A DNA stretch of 64,000 nt, taken from NCBI GenBank assembly GCA_946481345.1, contig CAMLMY010000007.1, positions 1 through 64,000 on the forward strand. Reading direction: 5' to 3'. Origin of the DNA: an uncultured Gilliamella sp. (lineage in GTDB: Bacteria > Pseudomonadota > Gammaproteobacteria > Enterobacterales > Orbaceae). Shown piece by piece: positions 49,601 through 59,663 of this stretch. A program made the translations under genes and the position numbers. Each line of letters begins with the position of its first letter. Within the stretch, counting starts at the first letter, position 1. The notes under the pieces are model-generated. The model did no database searches and was not told the origin of the DNA. It saw nothing but the letters and a program-made list of their open reading frames with translations.

Positions 49601-49604
49601 TTTA

Positions 49605-51962
49605 TTATTGACGTTCATTTTGCCATAAAGTGAATAAATTGTCGTATTTTTCTTGCAACTGCCAAACATGCTGATGTAGCTCAGAAAGAATGATTGGATC
49701 TTCCAAAATTGCTAACTGTTGTTCTTTATTGATTTTTTCTAAATCAGCTTGTTTAAATTGCTCAATTAGCTCAAGACGCCTTTGCTCAATTTTTATATTA
49801 GGTAAATGGCGAGAAGTGGACAATGCGCAAGCTAACGCATTGTAAATAGGATCAACCAATGCCATGATAAAACCATGTTCAACGATATTAGCTTCCGTTT
49901 TAACTAGATATTCTCCCGTCATGGTCACAGCTTTAGCTGGATGAGTTTCCTCTGGTGTTAAAAATAGACCTAGTTTTTTCGCGCTCATGCCAATGCTTGA
50001 TAATCCTGAAATTCTAATCACTAATGGCGAAATAGTCAGTGGAATTAGAATAGCAATATACCAGTAAGTAAACTGAGGATTTAACCAAATAATCACGCCA
50101 AGCCAAATAATGCCTAATAAAGAGAGAGGCCAACAAAAATAGAAAGATTCACCCCATGTTAAAGCATCGTCGTTTCTTGACGGGGATTTCCATTGAATTT
50201 TACTGCCTAGCCATGCTTTTATCACAAACTTACTATGGAATATCATGCGTATTGGGGCGAGTATCATCGACCAGAACATTTCGATGAATATTGATAGAGT
50301 CAGCTTGAAAATCCCCCCCACATCTTTGGCACCTGTTTTAGCAATGATAATGCCATAACTAAAGAATTTAGGCGCAAACAATAATACCATCGTCGTAGAT
50401 AACAATTGTAATGCCAAATTTTCATCCCATCTTGGCCATGTCGGATAAAATTGGTTAGGTTGGAAAAAATATTGTTGATCAGATAAATTAAAAACTAATA
50501 AAAGCAGCGTTGAGAAAAATAAAAATGTTAACCATAATAAAGATGAAATATAAGCCATTCCACTCGTTAAAAACATAACTCTGTGTGTTAAAGTTATACC
50601 ACTTTTAAAAATCAATCTTAAATTAATTAAGTTCCCCATACACCAACGGTTATCTCGTTTTAGATCTTCAATCATATTGCCTGGTAGCTCTTCGTAACTG
50701 CCATTCATATTATAGGCGATCCAAACTCCATATCCTGCACGTCTCATTAAAGTCGCTTCAACAAGATCGTGTGACAAAATATGAATCGGCCCTTTACGTT
50801 TTTGTAGTGGGGATAAAATACAGTGTTCAATAAAAGGTTTTAAGCGAATCATCGCATTGTGTCCCCAATACTGTGCTTCACTAAGTTGCCAAAAATGGGT
50901 GCCTGCACAAAAAATATCACTGTAAATCTGATTGGCAAATTGTTGGATTCTACCATAAAGCGTCTTCATTCTAACTGATTTTGGCGGTGACTGTAATATG
51001 CCCGCTTTAGGTGTCATTTCCATCATGGCAATCATATTTAATATACAATCACCAGTCATAATACTGTCGGCGTCAAGTATTAACATATATTCATATAAAT
51101 GTCCCCAGCGTCGACAAAAATCATCAATGTTACCACTTTTACGTTTTACTCGACGTTTACGATGTCGGTAAAAAATATTGCATCCATTATCATCTTTCTG
51201 AGCATTAAAATCTGCCCATGCTTTTAATTCATTTACATAAAGATCGGGATCATTCGTATCGCTTAAAATATAAAAATCACAGCAATTCGCGTGACCAGTT
51301 TCAACCAAAGATTGATAGGTCGCTTGTAATCCAGCAAAAACGCGTGCTACATCTTCATTACAAATTGGCATAACTAATGCAGTACGATGATTAACATCAA
51401 TGTGTTTTGCTGCATCTTTAGGGATTTCAATAGTATAGCGGTCTTTTCTTATTACAGCTAAAATGAGTCCCATAACGCTTGTCCAAAAACCAATCGAAAT
51501 CCAAGCAAATAAAATAGCAAATAGGAAAATTATAAATCCTTGTATAATATAAGGAACAATGCTGTATATGGCTAATTCAGGATTATTTGCCCAATTAGCC
51601 ATGAAATTAATTTTTTGCCAACTTTGATAAGGTAACAGTGTCGATAGATAGGTAGTCCCGAAATATGTTTGTATTACAATTAGTGCAAACATTATTAAGC
51701 GACGAATAACCGCAATGAGATTAACTTTAGTTTTGAAATTGGCTTTATAGCGTTTGTTCCATTTTTGTGGTTGAATCGAAACGCGTTCAACTTTTGGATA
51801 ACTGGGTTGCTGATTTCTTTCATCAATGTAGTTTGATGTATCGCTAATTTGATTTAGGCGATATTTCAGAAACTCAGTATCATTTGGTTCAATTTCATTG
51901 TTTTTTGATTTCTGGCGCCAACTATCTGCGCCAGAAAGAGTAGCAAAGTAATCTTTTTTCAT
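49605..51962 (-). CDS. opgH: Glucans biosynthesis glucosyltransferase OpgH (MdoH)
   Basis: 785 aa (E. coli 847). Inner-membrane GT2 enzyme: two helices near the N-terminus (about 87-105, 130-160), a cytoplasmic catalytic domain with LILDADSIMTGD and the RDNRWCMGN motif (Q/RxxRW type), then about five or six helices. It extends beta-1,2 glucan chains from UDP-glucose for osmoregulated periplasmic glucans. It follows opgG by 18 nt. Confidence 0.97.
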   Translation of the reverse strand: MKKDYFATLSGADSWRQKSKNNEIEPNDTEFLKYRLNQISDTSNYIDERNQQPSYPKVERVSIQPQKWNKRYKANFKTKVNLIAVIRRLIMFALIVIQTYFGTTYLSTLLPYQSWQKINFMANWANNPELAIYSIVPYIIQGFIIFLFAILFAWISIGFWTSVMGLILAVIRKDRYTIEIPKDAAKHIDVNHRTALVMPICNEDVARVFAGLQATYQSLVETGHANCCDFYILSDTNDPDLYVNELKAWADFNAQKDDNGCNIFYRHRKRRVKRKSGNIDDFCRRWGHLYEYMLILDADSIMTGDCILNMIAMMEMTPKAGILQSPPKSVRMKTLYGRIQQFANQIYSDIFCAGTHFWQLSEAQYWGHNAMIRLKPFIEHCILSPLQKRKGPIHILSHDLVEATLMRRAGYGVWIAYNMNGSYEELPGNMIEDLKRDNRWCMGNLINLRLIFKSGITLTHRVMFLTSGMAYISSLLWLTFLFFSTLLLLVFNLSDQQYFFQPNQFYPTWPRWDENLALQLLSTTMVLLFAPKFFSYGIIIAKTGAKDVGGIFKLTLSIFIEMFWSMILAPIRMIFHSKFVIKAWLGSKIQWKSPSRNDDALTWGESFYFCWPLSLLGIIWLGVIIWLNPQFTYWYIAILIPLTISPLVIRISGLSSIGMSAKKLGLFLTPEETHPAKAVTMTGEYLVKTEANIVEHGFIMALVDPIYNALACALSTSRHLPNIKIEQRRLELIEQFKQADLEKINKEQQLAILEDPIILSELHQHVWQLQEKYDNLFTLWQNERQ

Positions 51963-51980
51963 TATGTTATCTTATTATGG

Positions 51981-53555
51981 TTATTGCCCTGGATATTGAC
52001 CGCTCCAAGTTTCAGATAAAATCTGATTCGTTTTTTCTGAAGCTAATTGAACGCGAATATCCGTTGGTTTTTTATTGTCTTGAACATTAAACCGAATAAG
52101 TACTCGCCAACCTTTTGTTACAGAATTATATTGTACATCACAGCTCACAATCGATCCGTTATTGATGCTTGATATTGCTTTAACAGGCTCTTGTTCTGAT
52201 AAATTAGGACCAGCAAAGTCAATAACATAAGCGTTTGAACCATCAAGTTTACGAATTAAATTTGCTTGCTTTATATCACCTAATGACAATCGAGTGCTAA
52301 TTGCTCTAGCTACATTATCGGGATAACGTTGCTTTTCATTTAATGAATAATGTAATCGGTACTTAACATCAAGACTGTCACCAGCTTTATATTGTTTTTC
52401 GGGTACCCAGAATGAAACGATATTATCGTTTGTTTCATCAGCAGTTGGGATTTCAACCAGTTCAACCCGACCTTTTTGCCAATTGCCTAAGATTTCTGTC
52501 CAAACACTAGGACGAAGTTCATAATGATCATCAAGATCTTGATAATCTTCAAACCCGTTATCTCGTTGAATCAATCCAAAACCTTTAGGATCTTCAAAAC
52601 TATATGAAGAAAAAGATAACCGTTTTGGATTATTTAATGGTCGCCATATCCATTCACCACTGTTTGATAAAATGGATAACCCATTAGAGTCATGCATTGC
52701 AGGTCGATAATTTAATAAAGGCGATGGCTGATTTGGGCCAAATAAATACATGCTAGTTAAAGGCGCAATACCAAGTTTTTTCACCGAATCACGAAAAAAT
52801 ATTTTAGCTTGTACAGTTATTGTTGTATCCACGCTTGGTACTAAAATAAGTTTATATGCACCCGTTACACGAGGTGAATCAAGTAAAGCATAAATGACTA
52901 AATGTTTTTGTTTAGGTGATGGTCTTTCGATCCAAAATTCTTTAAAACGAGGAAACTCTTCGCCTGTCATCTCACCGGTATCAATCGCTAATCCGCGAGC
53001 AGACAAACCATATCGCTGATCTTTTCCAACTGCTCGGAAATAGCTGCCACCAAGAGCTGTAAAAATTTCATCATCGGTTTTAGTTGGATTGTTTATTGGA
53101 TAATGAACTTTGAATCCAGCAAATCCAAGTTTTTTTGTGTTTAGGTGATCTAATCCGACTTTACTTAAATCAAAATAACTCGGATCAAATTTAATTTCAT
53201 TAACCTGATTATTGACAATTTCATTGATTTGGACAGGTGTATCAAAATACATCCCTTCATGATAGAACTCTAATTTAAAACGAGTTTTTTTGTCATTCCA
53301 ATAAGCTTTTTCATGATTAAATTGAATTTTCTGATAATCAGCAAATTGTAGCGAGGCTAATTCATTGGGGATATTTTTAGAGGGTTGTACATAACTTTTC
53401 TTTGCTAGCTTTTCTGCTTTAGTCACAACATCATTAAATGAAAAAGCGTATGAAGAAAAACTAATACAAAGAGCTGAAACTATGCAAAGCATTTTGCACG
53501 TTGCTGTTTTACTGAACTGACTGATGGGTAATAAATTATACATAAAAACTCGCAT
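51981..53555 (-). CDS. opgG: Periplasmic glucans biosynthesis protein OpgG (MdoG)
   Basis: 524 aa (E. coli 511). A signal peptide with an extended n-region ends near SSYAFS. The mature protein has the OpgG beta-sandwich with KAYWNDK, LEFYHEGMYFDTPV, GLSARGLAIDTG and EFPRFKEFWIERP, all E. coli-like. It is required for adding beta-1,6 branches. The start may be 4 codons later (53543). It lies 5 nt after an unrelated lipoprotein gene. Confidence 0.96.
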   Translation of the reverse strand: MRVFMYNLLPISQFSKTATCKMLCIVSALCISFSSYAFSFNDVVTKAEKLAKKSYVQPSKNIPNELASLQFADYQKIQFNHEKAYWNDKKTRFKLEFYHEGMYFDTPVQINEIVNNQVNEIKFDPSYFDLSKVGLDHLNTKKLGFAGFKVHYPINNPTKTDDEIFTALGGSYFRAVGKDQRYGLSARGLAIDTGEMTGEEFPRFKEFWIERPSPKQKHLVIYALLDSPRVTGAYKLILVPSVDTTITVQAKIFFRDSVKKLGIAPLTSMYLFGPNQPSPLLNYRPAMHDSNGLSILSNSGEWIWRPLNNPKRLSFSSYSFEDPKGFGLIQRDNGFEDYQDLDDHYELRPSVWTEILGNWQKGRVELVEIPTADETNDNIVSFWVPEKQYKAGDSLDVKYRLHYSLNEKQRYPDNVARAISTRLSLGDIKQANLIRKLDGSNAYVIDFAGPNLSEQEPVKAISSINNGSIVSCDVQYNSVTKGWRVLIRFNVQDNKKPTDIRVQLASEKTNQILSETWSGQYPGQ

Positions 53556-53560
53556 TAAGA

Positions 53561-54226
53561 TTATCGGAAAATATTTAAATAATTGATAATGTTATTTTTA
53601 GGATCATTCACACACTTTTCCATAAATTCTGTCTTCATCTCTTGAAGAATACTTGGATTTTCGTCAATCAAAAAGTGAGAATAGTTATCCTTAAGAATTT
53701 TAGTATGCAAGATTGATAAGTCTCCTTTATTCATTTTGAATAAAGTTTGAAAAGTAGAAATTTTACTATTATTGTTGGTATAAATGGCTGCTGTAAAATC
53801 AGCTGAAAGATCGCAATATTTTTGAATATTCGCTTGGGTAGCATTGATTTTACTTAATTCAATTTTGTGTTCAATTTGTTTATCTTCAATGATTTTTTTA
53901 ATTTGAATATTATATTTTAAATTATAGTATTCATTAAGGTAAAAATTTAAAACACAAGCTGATTGGTTTGGGTCGTTGACACACTTTAGAATACCTTCAT
54001 TAGAAATGTATTCATTAAAATTTTGTGATTGGAGTAGTTTTTGTAATTGATCTTTTGCATTAACCACATAAGGGTTATTCGATTCTGTTTGTTGCATTAG
54101 CACAGATAATGGATCCATTTCAATCTGTGGTGGCTCTTCAATTTTAATTGGTGTAGCCGATTTATGCGCACAACTGGCAATAAAAATAGGAACCATTGTG
54201 CATATAAAAATATTACTTAATTTCAT
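53561..54226 (-). CDS. Predicted lipoprotein of unknown function
   Basis: 221 aa. Signal peptide with lipobox IASC; the lipidated Cys would be about residue 19, followed by AHK, compatible with outer-membrane sorting. Mature part is helical, Asn/Lys/Ile-rich, with Cys residues at CVNDPNQSAC, YCDLS and EKCVNDP that may form disulfides; the phrase CVNDP appears twice. No family recognised. It precedes opgG by 5 nt, so it is probably in the glucan operon, an arrangement I do not know from E. coli. Confidence 0.8.
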   Translation of the reverse strand: MKLSNIFICTMVPIFIASCAHKSATPIKIEEPPQIEMDPLSVLMQQTESNNPYVVNAKDQLQKLLQSQNFNEYISNEGILKCVNDPNQSACVLNFYLNEYYNLKYNIQIKKIIEDKQIEHKIELSKINATQANIQKYCDLSADFTAAIYTNNNSKISTFQTLFKMNKGDLSILHTKILKDNYSHFLIDENPSILQEMKTEFMEKCVNDPKNNIINYLNIFR

Positions 54227-54377
54227 ATATAAATTCCATGAATATATTTTTCGAGTTGTAATTTTTGGGCAGGCTAGATCTGCGCGAAATTATATACTCA
54301 TATTCTATTAAATACACTATACGATTAGTTTAAAAGTGTAAAAAAGCATACTGAACATTCACTAATATCTTATAGAG

Positions 54378-54614
54378 TTAATGACGACAGATTTTTGTTT
54401 CGTTGACTGTAAATCCAGAATTATTATCAGGTTTGAATTTACCTTTTAACTTTAAAAAGCAGATGAGTTGTTCAGCATTCATATTAGCTTCAGAGCAAGT
54501 GTGAAATTTAGCATTTTTGCCAAACCTTTTTTCAATGGCTTCAAGTAGAGATGATTCTGTATAGTTATTACCAGCCATCATTTGTAAGACTTCATGTCCA
54601 TGAATTGATAACAT
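54378..54614 (-). CDS. yecH: YecH-family metal-binding protein
   Basis: 78 aa, close to E. coli YecH (79 aa) along its length. Conserved SIHGHEVLQMM, FHTCSEANM and the C-terminal KICRH contribute His and Cys metal ligands. Function unknown. Stands alone between the lipoprotein and rnb. Confidence 0.92.
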   Translation of the reverse strand: MLSIHGHEVLQMMAGNNYTESSLLEAIEKRFGKNAKFHTCSEANMNAEQLICFLKLKGKFKPDNNSGFTVNETKICRH

Positions 54615-54736
54615 AGCACCCTCTGAATCTTATTTTTTAGTTGATACAAATATTTTAATGGATGAAGAAAGATATCAGATATTGTTAAGAAAAAAAAGTG
54701 TTTAAGCGTTAAAATATCATTAATTATTAGTTAGGA

Positions 54737-54760
54737 AACCCCTATGTAATACTAGGGGTT
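54737..54760 (-). terminator. Hairpin after rnb
   Basis: AACCCCTA (54737-54744) pairs with TAGGGGTT (54753-54760), 8-nt loop, about 30 nt past the rnb stop. On the minus strand a short TTTCC follows, so the U run is weak. Confidence 0.6.
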
Positions 54761-54790
54761 GTTGAAAAAATAAAACAATTGTGAATTCAA

Positions 54791-56731
54791 CTAGTTATCT
54801 GTAGCTAATTTTACTATTATTGATTGATTTTCTTTCTTAACTTGATGCATCTTCACAGTAAGAGTATCTGAAAGTTTATAACAAATATTATTATTAATTT
54901 TAATGACACCCTCTTCAGGACTTGAAACGACTTCTTCTCGATTAGGGTGAATCATTGAAAGTGGTAAAAATACAAATGCACCAATATCAGTTAAACGCAG
55001 ACGTGCACCGCCGCGGTTGATATCGACAATTTCAGCTACAAAATTATCACCAATTTTATCCGATAAATATTGAACATAAAGATTTTCAGCGATATCACGT
55101 TCAGCATAACGTAATAATTTGCGCCTTTCATTCATGATTTTCAACTGCTCTTTATCGGGCTCATTCAAGGTTTGTGAACGTAAATAATTTTTAATTAAAC
55201 GATGATTAATCATATCCCCATATTTACGTATTGGTGAAGTCCAAGTTGCGTAAGCAGTTAATCCTAAGCCAAAATGAGGTTGTGGTAGAATAGAAAAATC
55301 GGCAGGACTTTGACATTTGCGGAGCCGAGCCGTTAAAAACGCATCATTATCGATAATTCGTCGTAATTTGATATACCCATCAAAAGATAATAAAGATTCT
55401 TTATCAAATCCTTCAATACCATGATTGGTTAAAACTTTTAAAATTTGATCAATAAATTTAATATCAAAACCTGAATGAATATTGAATATACCAAATCCAA
55501 TTTTATTATTTAATAGCAAAGTTAAGGCTTGATTCGCGATGATCATGACCTCTTCAACAATTTGACGTGCAATTCGACGAGATTCTTTATTGATGGATTT
55601 TACATGACGGTTTTCATCAAGCACAAAACGATAATCATTGCTATCTTTAAACACTAACGCATTGTTTTGTCGCCAAATGGTTCTGGTTTTTGCTAAGGAA
55701 GACAATAAATTGAGTTGTTCGGGTAAGGTTGCGTTATTAGATAGCAATTCATCATTATTTTCTAAAAAATCTGAAACATTATTATAAGAAAGTTTCGCTT
55801 TTGATTCGATAAATGCGGGCATAAAAGTGATACTATTTTCATCTATTATACCATTTGTATCGATATTAATATTGCATACTAACGCTGGTCGTTTTTGGTT
55901 TTCTTTTAAAGAACAAAGATCATTCGCTAACTCTTTAGGTAGCATTGGAATATTAAAATCGGGTAAATAAGTTGTGAAATTTCTTTGTTTAGCAATTTTA
56001 TCAAGTTGACTGTCTTGTAAAATATACGCAGTTGGATCTGCAATAGCGACTTTCAGTTGGTAATTACCTTGCTCGTCCTTTGAAACAGCAATGGCATCAT
56101 CCATATCTTCTGTATATTCACTATCTATGGTAAAAAAGTTTATATCGGTTAAATCTTGACGATTAATCAGTTCATTTTCATCAATTGTTAATGTATCCGG
56201 CTGTGGTGAATTATCTTCTAAATTATATCGGGCCAGAGTTTTTAACCAAGGTAGATAGATTGAACTATTTTCAGCAATAAAATGCGTAATTTCCGCTACA
56301 AAATTATTTTTACCTTCTTCAAGAGGATGAGAAATCAATTTGGCAACGACCCAATCATCTTCTTTAAGTTTTTCTTGAATTTGTTTGTTAATTTTACAGC
56401 GGATGGCTAAATTTGCAGGCACGTTTTCAGGATAAATAACCATTGTTCGCTCTTGAAAACCTATTTTTCCTATAAATCTTTGTAGGGGGCTTTCAATTAA
56501 TGATTCTGGTTCAAAAACCTTTTTATCACCATTTTCAATTACTGTTCCAGATACTTTATCGCCATTGCATACGGTTTTCATTTTATTTGCAGTAATGAAA
56601 TAACTGGTTTTATTATCAACATCTAAAAAACCAAATCCTTTTTCATGGGCTCGGACCGTACCTTCAATACGAGGTGTTTGTTGATGAAGTTCTTGCTTTA
56701 GTTGTGCAAGTAGCGGATTATTTTGAAACAT
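54791..56731 (-). CDS. rnb: Exoribonuclease II
   Basis: 646 aa (E. coli 644). Start at 56731 gives MFQNNPLLAQLKQELHQQTPR, nearly the E. coli N-terminus; a 4-codon extension exists. Cold-shock domains, RNB domain with DSEYTEDMDDAIAV and TWTSPIRKYGDMINHRL, and a C-terminal S1 domain. It degrades unstructured RNA 3' to 5'. Divergent from ybfF. The window thus carries both RNB-family exonucleases (rnr and rnb). Confidence 0.97.
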   Translation of the reverse strand: MFQNNPLLAQLKQELHQQTPRIEGTVRAHEKGFGFLDVDNKTSYFITANKMKTVCNGDKVSGTVIENGDKKVFEPESLIESPLQRFIGKIGFQERTMVIYPENVPANLAIRCKINKQIQEKLKEDDWVVAKLISHPLEEGKNNFVAEITHFIAENSSIYLPWLKTLARYNLEDNSPQPDTLTIDENELINRQDLTDINFFTIDSEYTEDMDDAIAVSKDEQGNYQLKVAIADPTAYILQDSQLDKIAKQRNFTTYLPDFNIPMLPKELANDLCSLKENQKRPALVCNINIDTNGIIDENSITFMPAFIESKAKLSYNNVSDFLENNDELLSNNATLPEQLNLLSSLAKTRTIWRQNNALVFKDSNDYRFVLDENRHVKSINKESRRIARQIVEEVMIIANQALTLLLNNKIGFGIFNIHSGFDIKFIDQILKVLTNHGIEGFDKESLLSFDGYIKLRRIIDNDAFLTARLRKCQSPADFSILPQPHFGLGLTAYATWTSPIRKYGDMINHRLIKNYLRSQTLNEPDKEQLKIMNERRKLLRYAERDIAENLYVQYLSDKIGDNFVAEIVDINRGGARLRLTDIGAFVFLPLSMIHPNREEVVSSPEEGVIKINNNICYKLSDTLTVKMHQVKKENQSIIVKLATDN

Positions 56732-56867
56732 ACGATTTAACACTTTTAAAAAATTGTTTCAAGATTTTATCATAGTTATAGAGATTATTGTTATTGAATT
56801 AATAGTTGGTGACTTTAGCAATAACTATATAATATTAATATTTAACTATAAAAGACTAAGTTGGAAT

Positions 56868-57641
56868 ATGAAATTAAATTATAAATTGCAAGGTATAGGG
56901 CAGCCAATTGTTTTTCTGCACGGTGTGTTTGGTAGTTTAGATAATTTAAATATGTTAGCCAAAGATCTGGTATCTGATTATCAAACAATTCAAGTTGATT
57001 TGCGCAATCATGGGCAATCTCCTTGGTCTGATCAAATAAATTATCCCGCTATGGCGCAAGATGTAGCTGACCTTTGTCATGAACTTCAATTGAAAGACAT
57101 AATTTTAATTGGTCACTCTATGGGGGGCAAAGTAGCGATGCAATTATCACAAGTCATACCGCAGCTCATCCAAAAAATCGTTGTAATTGATATTGCACCA
57201 GTAAAATATAGCAGTTCGCCCAATGCCATTATATTAAGAACTTTAATGTATTGCCTTAATAACCAAATCACCGATAGAAAGCAAATTATGGCAGTTATGC
57301 AAGAAGCCGGTCTTAGCGAAGCGACTTGTTTATTTTTATTAAAATCTTACAAAAACCAACATTGGTTATTTAATTTACAAACTATCAATGATCAATATGC
57401 TAATATTTGCGACTGGCAAACCATACCATCCACTTCGCCATGTTTAAAACCAATTTTATTTATTCGTGGAGGGAATTCGGTTTATTTAGCCGACAAATAT
57501 CAAGATACAATTTATGCTCAATTTCCTAATGCTAAAATAGTTACGATAGAAGGTGCAGGGCATAATGTACATGCTGAAAAAACACAACAAGTTTTGCAAC
57601 TTCTACATGATTGGTTAAATTGCTCATCTGATGATGTATAA
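56868..57641 (+). CDS. ybfF: Alpha/beta-hydrolase esterase YbfF
   Basis: 257 aa from the ATG at 56868 (E. coli 254). LHGVFGSLDNL, DLRNHGQSP, nucleophile Ser in GHSMGGK and C-terminal His in GAGHNVHAEK form an alpha/beta-hydrolase set. The open frame continues upstream to 56754 but that part is hydrophobic and non-homologous. E. coli YbfF hydrolyses acyl-CoA and ester substrates in vitro. Convergent with the pseudopilin operon. Confidence 0.94.
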   Translation: MKLNYKLQGIGQPIVFLHGVFGSLDNLNMLAKDLVSDYQTIQVDLRNHGQSPWSDQINYPAMAQDVADLCHELQLKDIILIGHSMGGKVAMQLSQVIPQLIQKIVVIDIAPVKYSSSPNAIILRTLMYCLNNQITDRKQIMAVMQEAGLSEATCLFLLKSYKNQHWLFNLQTINDQYANICDWQTIPSTSPCLKPILFIRGGNSVYLADKYQDTIYAQFPNAKIVTIEGAGHNVHAEKTQQVLQLLHDWLNCSSDDV

Positions 57642-57672
57642 TTTCAATGTTTTGAGTATTCAATATCGATAG

Positions 57673-58002
57673 TTAATTACAAAATAGCCGTTTTTGTTTT
57701 ACTGATTTAAGATTGTTCGGTGTAACAGTAACTAAAACCATTTTGCATCTACTATTGTATGGATCACTTTGTAAAGTATATTGCCAACCATTTGGAATGA
57801 TATGGTTAGCAATATCCGGATAACTTTCAAGGAGTTCAAACGCTATTTGTTCTGCTTGTAACCGATTAGAAAGATAATGATGCTGATGAATAAGTGTTTT
57901 TTGGAAGCCTGTAAAACCAAGAATAATTATTGAAAATAGTAAACTTGCTATCATTAATTCAATTAAACTAAAACCCATACTATTTTTATTATTCACAATC
58001 AC
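57673..58002 (-). CDS. ppdC: Minor pseudopilin, PpdC-like
   Basis: 109 aa. Type IV prepilin signal: a short leader ending in G, cut before FSLIE, with Glu at +5, then a hydrophobic helix (about 13-32). Last gene of a four-gene pseudopilin operon, overlapping the gene before it by 14 nt. Identified mainly by operon position corresponding to E. coli ppdA-ppdB-ygdB-ppdC. Confidence 0.8.
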   Translation of the reverse strand: MIVNNKNSMGFSLIELMIASLLFSIIILGFTGFQKTLIHQHHYLSNRLQAEQIAFELLESYPDIANHIIPNGWQYTLQSDPYNSRCKMVLVTVTPNNLKSVKQKRLFCN

Positions 58003-58426
58003 TACTCCTTTTTTCAGGACAGTAATCTAACCAATGACCTTTTTCTACAACCAGTTTTGTCCCCTTGAAATGTGCAAGAGAATATAAAAAGAAACCGTCA
58101 GCCTCGCCTCTTAAAAGTTGATAATTATCCACTTTTAATTGTGATTTTTTTACACAAGCTTTTAATTGGTATTTTGTGTCTTTTAAGCATTGCCACTGAT
58201 CGGTTGGTGTTTGCCAATCTTGCGTTAACGCCCAATTTAATGCCGAACTGGCTTGATTGAATCGTTTATAATAGCGAGTTTCCATAGCGATGGTTTTATG
58301 CCAGGAAATCAATAGTTGATTAAAACCAGTTAATAATAGTAATCCAACGACCATTAAGATAACGACCATTATAATCGCGCTAAATCCGTTTTCATTATTT
58401 TGATTCAGTATTTGATAGGTTTTCAT
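57989..58426 (-). CDS. ygdB: Pseudopilin-operon protein, YgdB-like
   Basis: 145 aa. A prepilin-like N-terminus, NGFSAIIMVVILMVVGLLLL, but without the Glu at +5, as in E. coli YgdB and other GspK/PilX-like tip pseudopilins. A Cys pair in the C-terminal half may form a disulfide. Overlaps ppdB by 32 nt. Confidence 0.8.
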   Translation of the reverse strand: MKTYQILNQNNENGFSAIIMVVILMVVGLLLLTGFNQLLISWHKTIAMETRYYKRFNQASSALNWALTQDWQTPTDQWQCLKDTKYQLKACVKKSQLKVDNYQLLRGEADGFFLYSLAHFKGTKLVVEKGHWLDYCPEKRSSDCE

Positions 58427-58973
58427 TTTTAATTATTTTAGTAACCTGATATTTAACGTGTTTCTGTTTTTTTAGTTCTGCTCCTATCGATAATTCAATA
58501 GTGTTATTTTTTTGTTTAATATCGAATTTCGTTACTTTAATTTCAGCAGGGTCAAATAATTTTTCCCACTTAGTCTCTTTGCAATTCACTGCACCTGTTT
58601 TGTATTCAACATTATTATTTTTAAAGCGATAGGTAAAAATATCAGAATTGTTCAAGTTCCATGGATCGTAGACCCAATCATGGCGGATTTCACTGTCATA
58701 TCGGATAATCATACAATTTTGAGCGTTCACAATCTCTAGGGCGTTGTTTTTCATTTTATGCGGATCATCGGCGATAAACCCCGCTCGTTTGATGTCTTTT
58801 GATAAACCAATTAATGCTTGCTCAACAGCTTGTTGTAAACGCGTTATTTGATAATAATGCAATGTATTTTGTTGTAATTGATAATAAAAAGAGGTTGCAC
58901 TAATAATAATCATGCTTGTTAACGTAATGCTGATTAGCATTTCAAGTAATGAAAATCCTAACTCTTTTAACAT
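58395..58973 (-). CDS. ppdB: Minor pseudopilin, PpdB-like
   Basis: 192 aa. Prepilin signal ELGFSLLEML, then a hydrophobic helix to about residue 30, then a globular part with two spaced Cys (NAQNC, AVNC). PilW/GspJ-like by size and position. Overlaps ppdA by 7 nt. Confidence 0.83.
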   Translation of the reverse strand: MLKELGFSLLEMLISITLTSMIIISATSFYYQLQQNTLHYYQITRLQQAVEQALIGLSKDIKRAGFIADDPHKMKNNALEIVNAQNCMIIRYDSEIRHDWVYDPWNLNNSDIFTYRFKNNNVEYKTGAVNCKETKWEKLFDPAEIKVTKFDIKQKNNTIELSIGAELKKQKHVKYQVTKIIKNENLSNTESK

Positions 58974-59443
58974 GGTGGTAAACTAGGTAAATAACTGTTC
59001 AACTGGCAAAATCGAATGCGTCCACGATAGGATACAAAAACCTTACTTTTACCAATCTCATTAGAGAGTTCTAAGGAAAATGATTGTGCCATATTGCGTC
59101 TTCCCCAAAAGTAAATAAGTTTTTTCTCAGTTAATCCAGTAATTTCTACAGAATTATTCGGTTTGATAAAATGTAATTCACCTTGTTTACATGATGCAGG
59201 GCGTTCTTCTGAGGTAATGGTTAAACACCACGGGTATGAAAAAACAAAAAGTTTATAATTTTGATTTTCAGTATAAGCTTTAACTTGAACTTCATTTAAA
59301 AAGTAAGCTAATTGTTGTGTTGTTGAAACTAATTCATTACGAAGTGCAATTGCTTTCCAATGATGAATGCCTACCGTTGCAACAATAGAGCTAATACCTA
59401 TAATTATCAAAAGTTCGAGTAATGAAAATCCTTGAGTATGCAT
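58967..59443 (-). CDS. ppdA: Minor pseudopilin, PpdA-like
   Basis: 158 aa. Prepilin signal TQGFSLLELL at the very start and a hydrophobic helix to about 27, then a GspH-like globular domain with WCLT, SCKQG and a final Cys. First gene of the operon. No prepilin peptidase or secretion ATPase gene is in the window, so the assembly machine must be elsewhere. Confidence 0.85.
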   Translation of the reverse strand: MHTQGFSLLELLIIIGISSIVATVGIHHWKAIALRNELVSTTQQLAYFLNEVQVKAYTENQNYKLFVFSYPWCLTITSEERPASCKQGELHFIKPNNSVEITGLTEKKLIYFWGRRNMAQSFSLELSNEIGKSKVFVSYRGRIRFCQLNSYLPSLPPC

Positions 59444-59663
59444 AATAGTTTTGTGCTTAAAATGGATATAAATGATTCTACAATTTACTCAGCAAATGTT
59501 TTTTAGTTAGGAAAATTTTGTGTGATTTATTCCAAATAAATTTTATTTTTTTCTTGCTGTACTTACTCCTGTTGACAAACCACTTAAAAAGCAAGACAGA
59601 TTATATTATACTGTTTATCCATTTTATATTTACTAACGGACTTATAAGTAAAGGAAACTCGAG

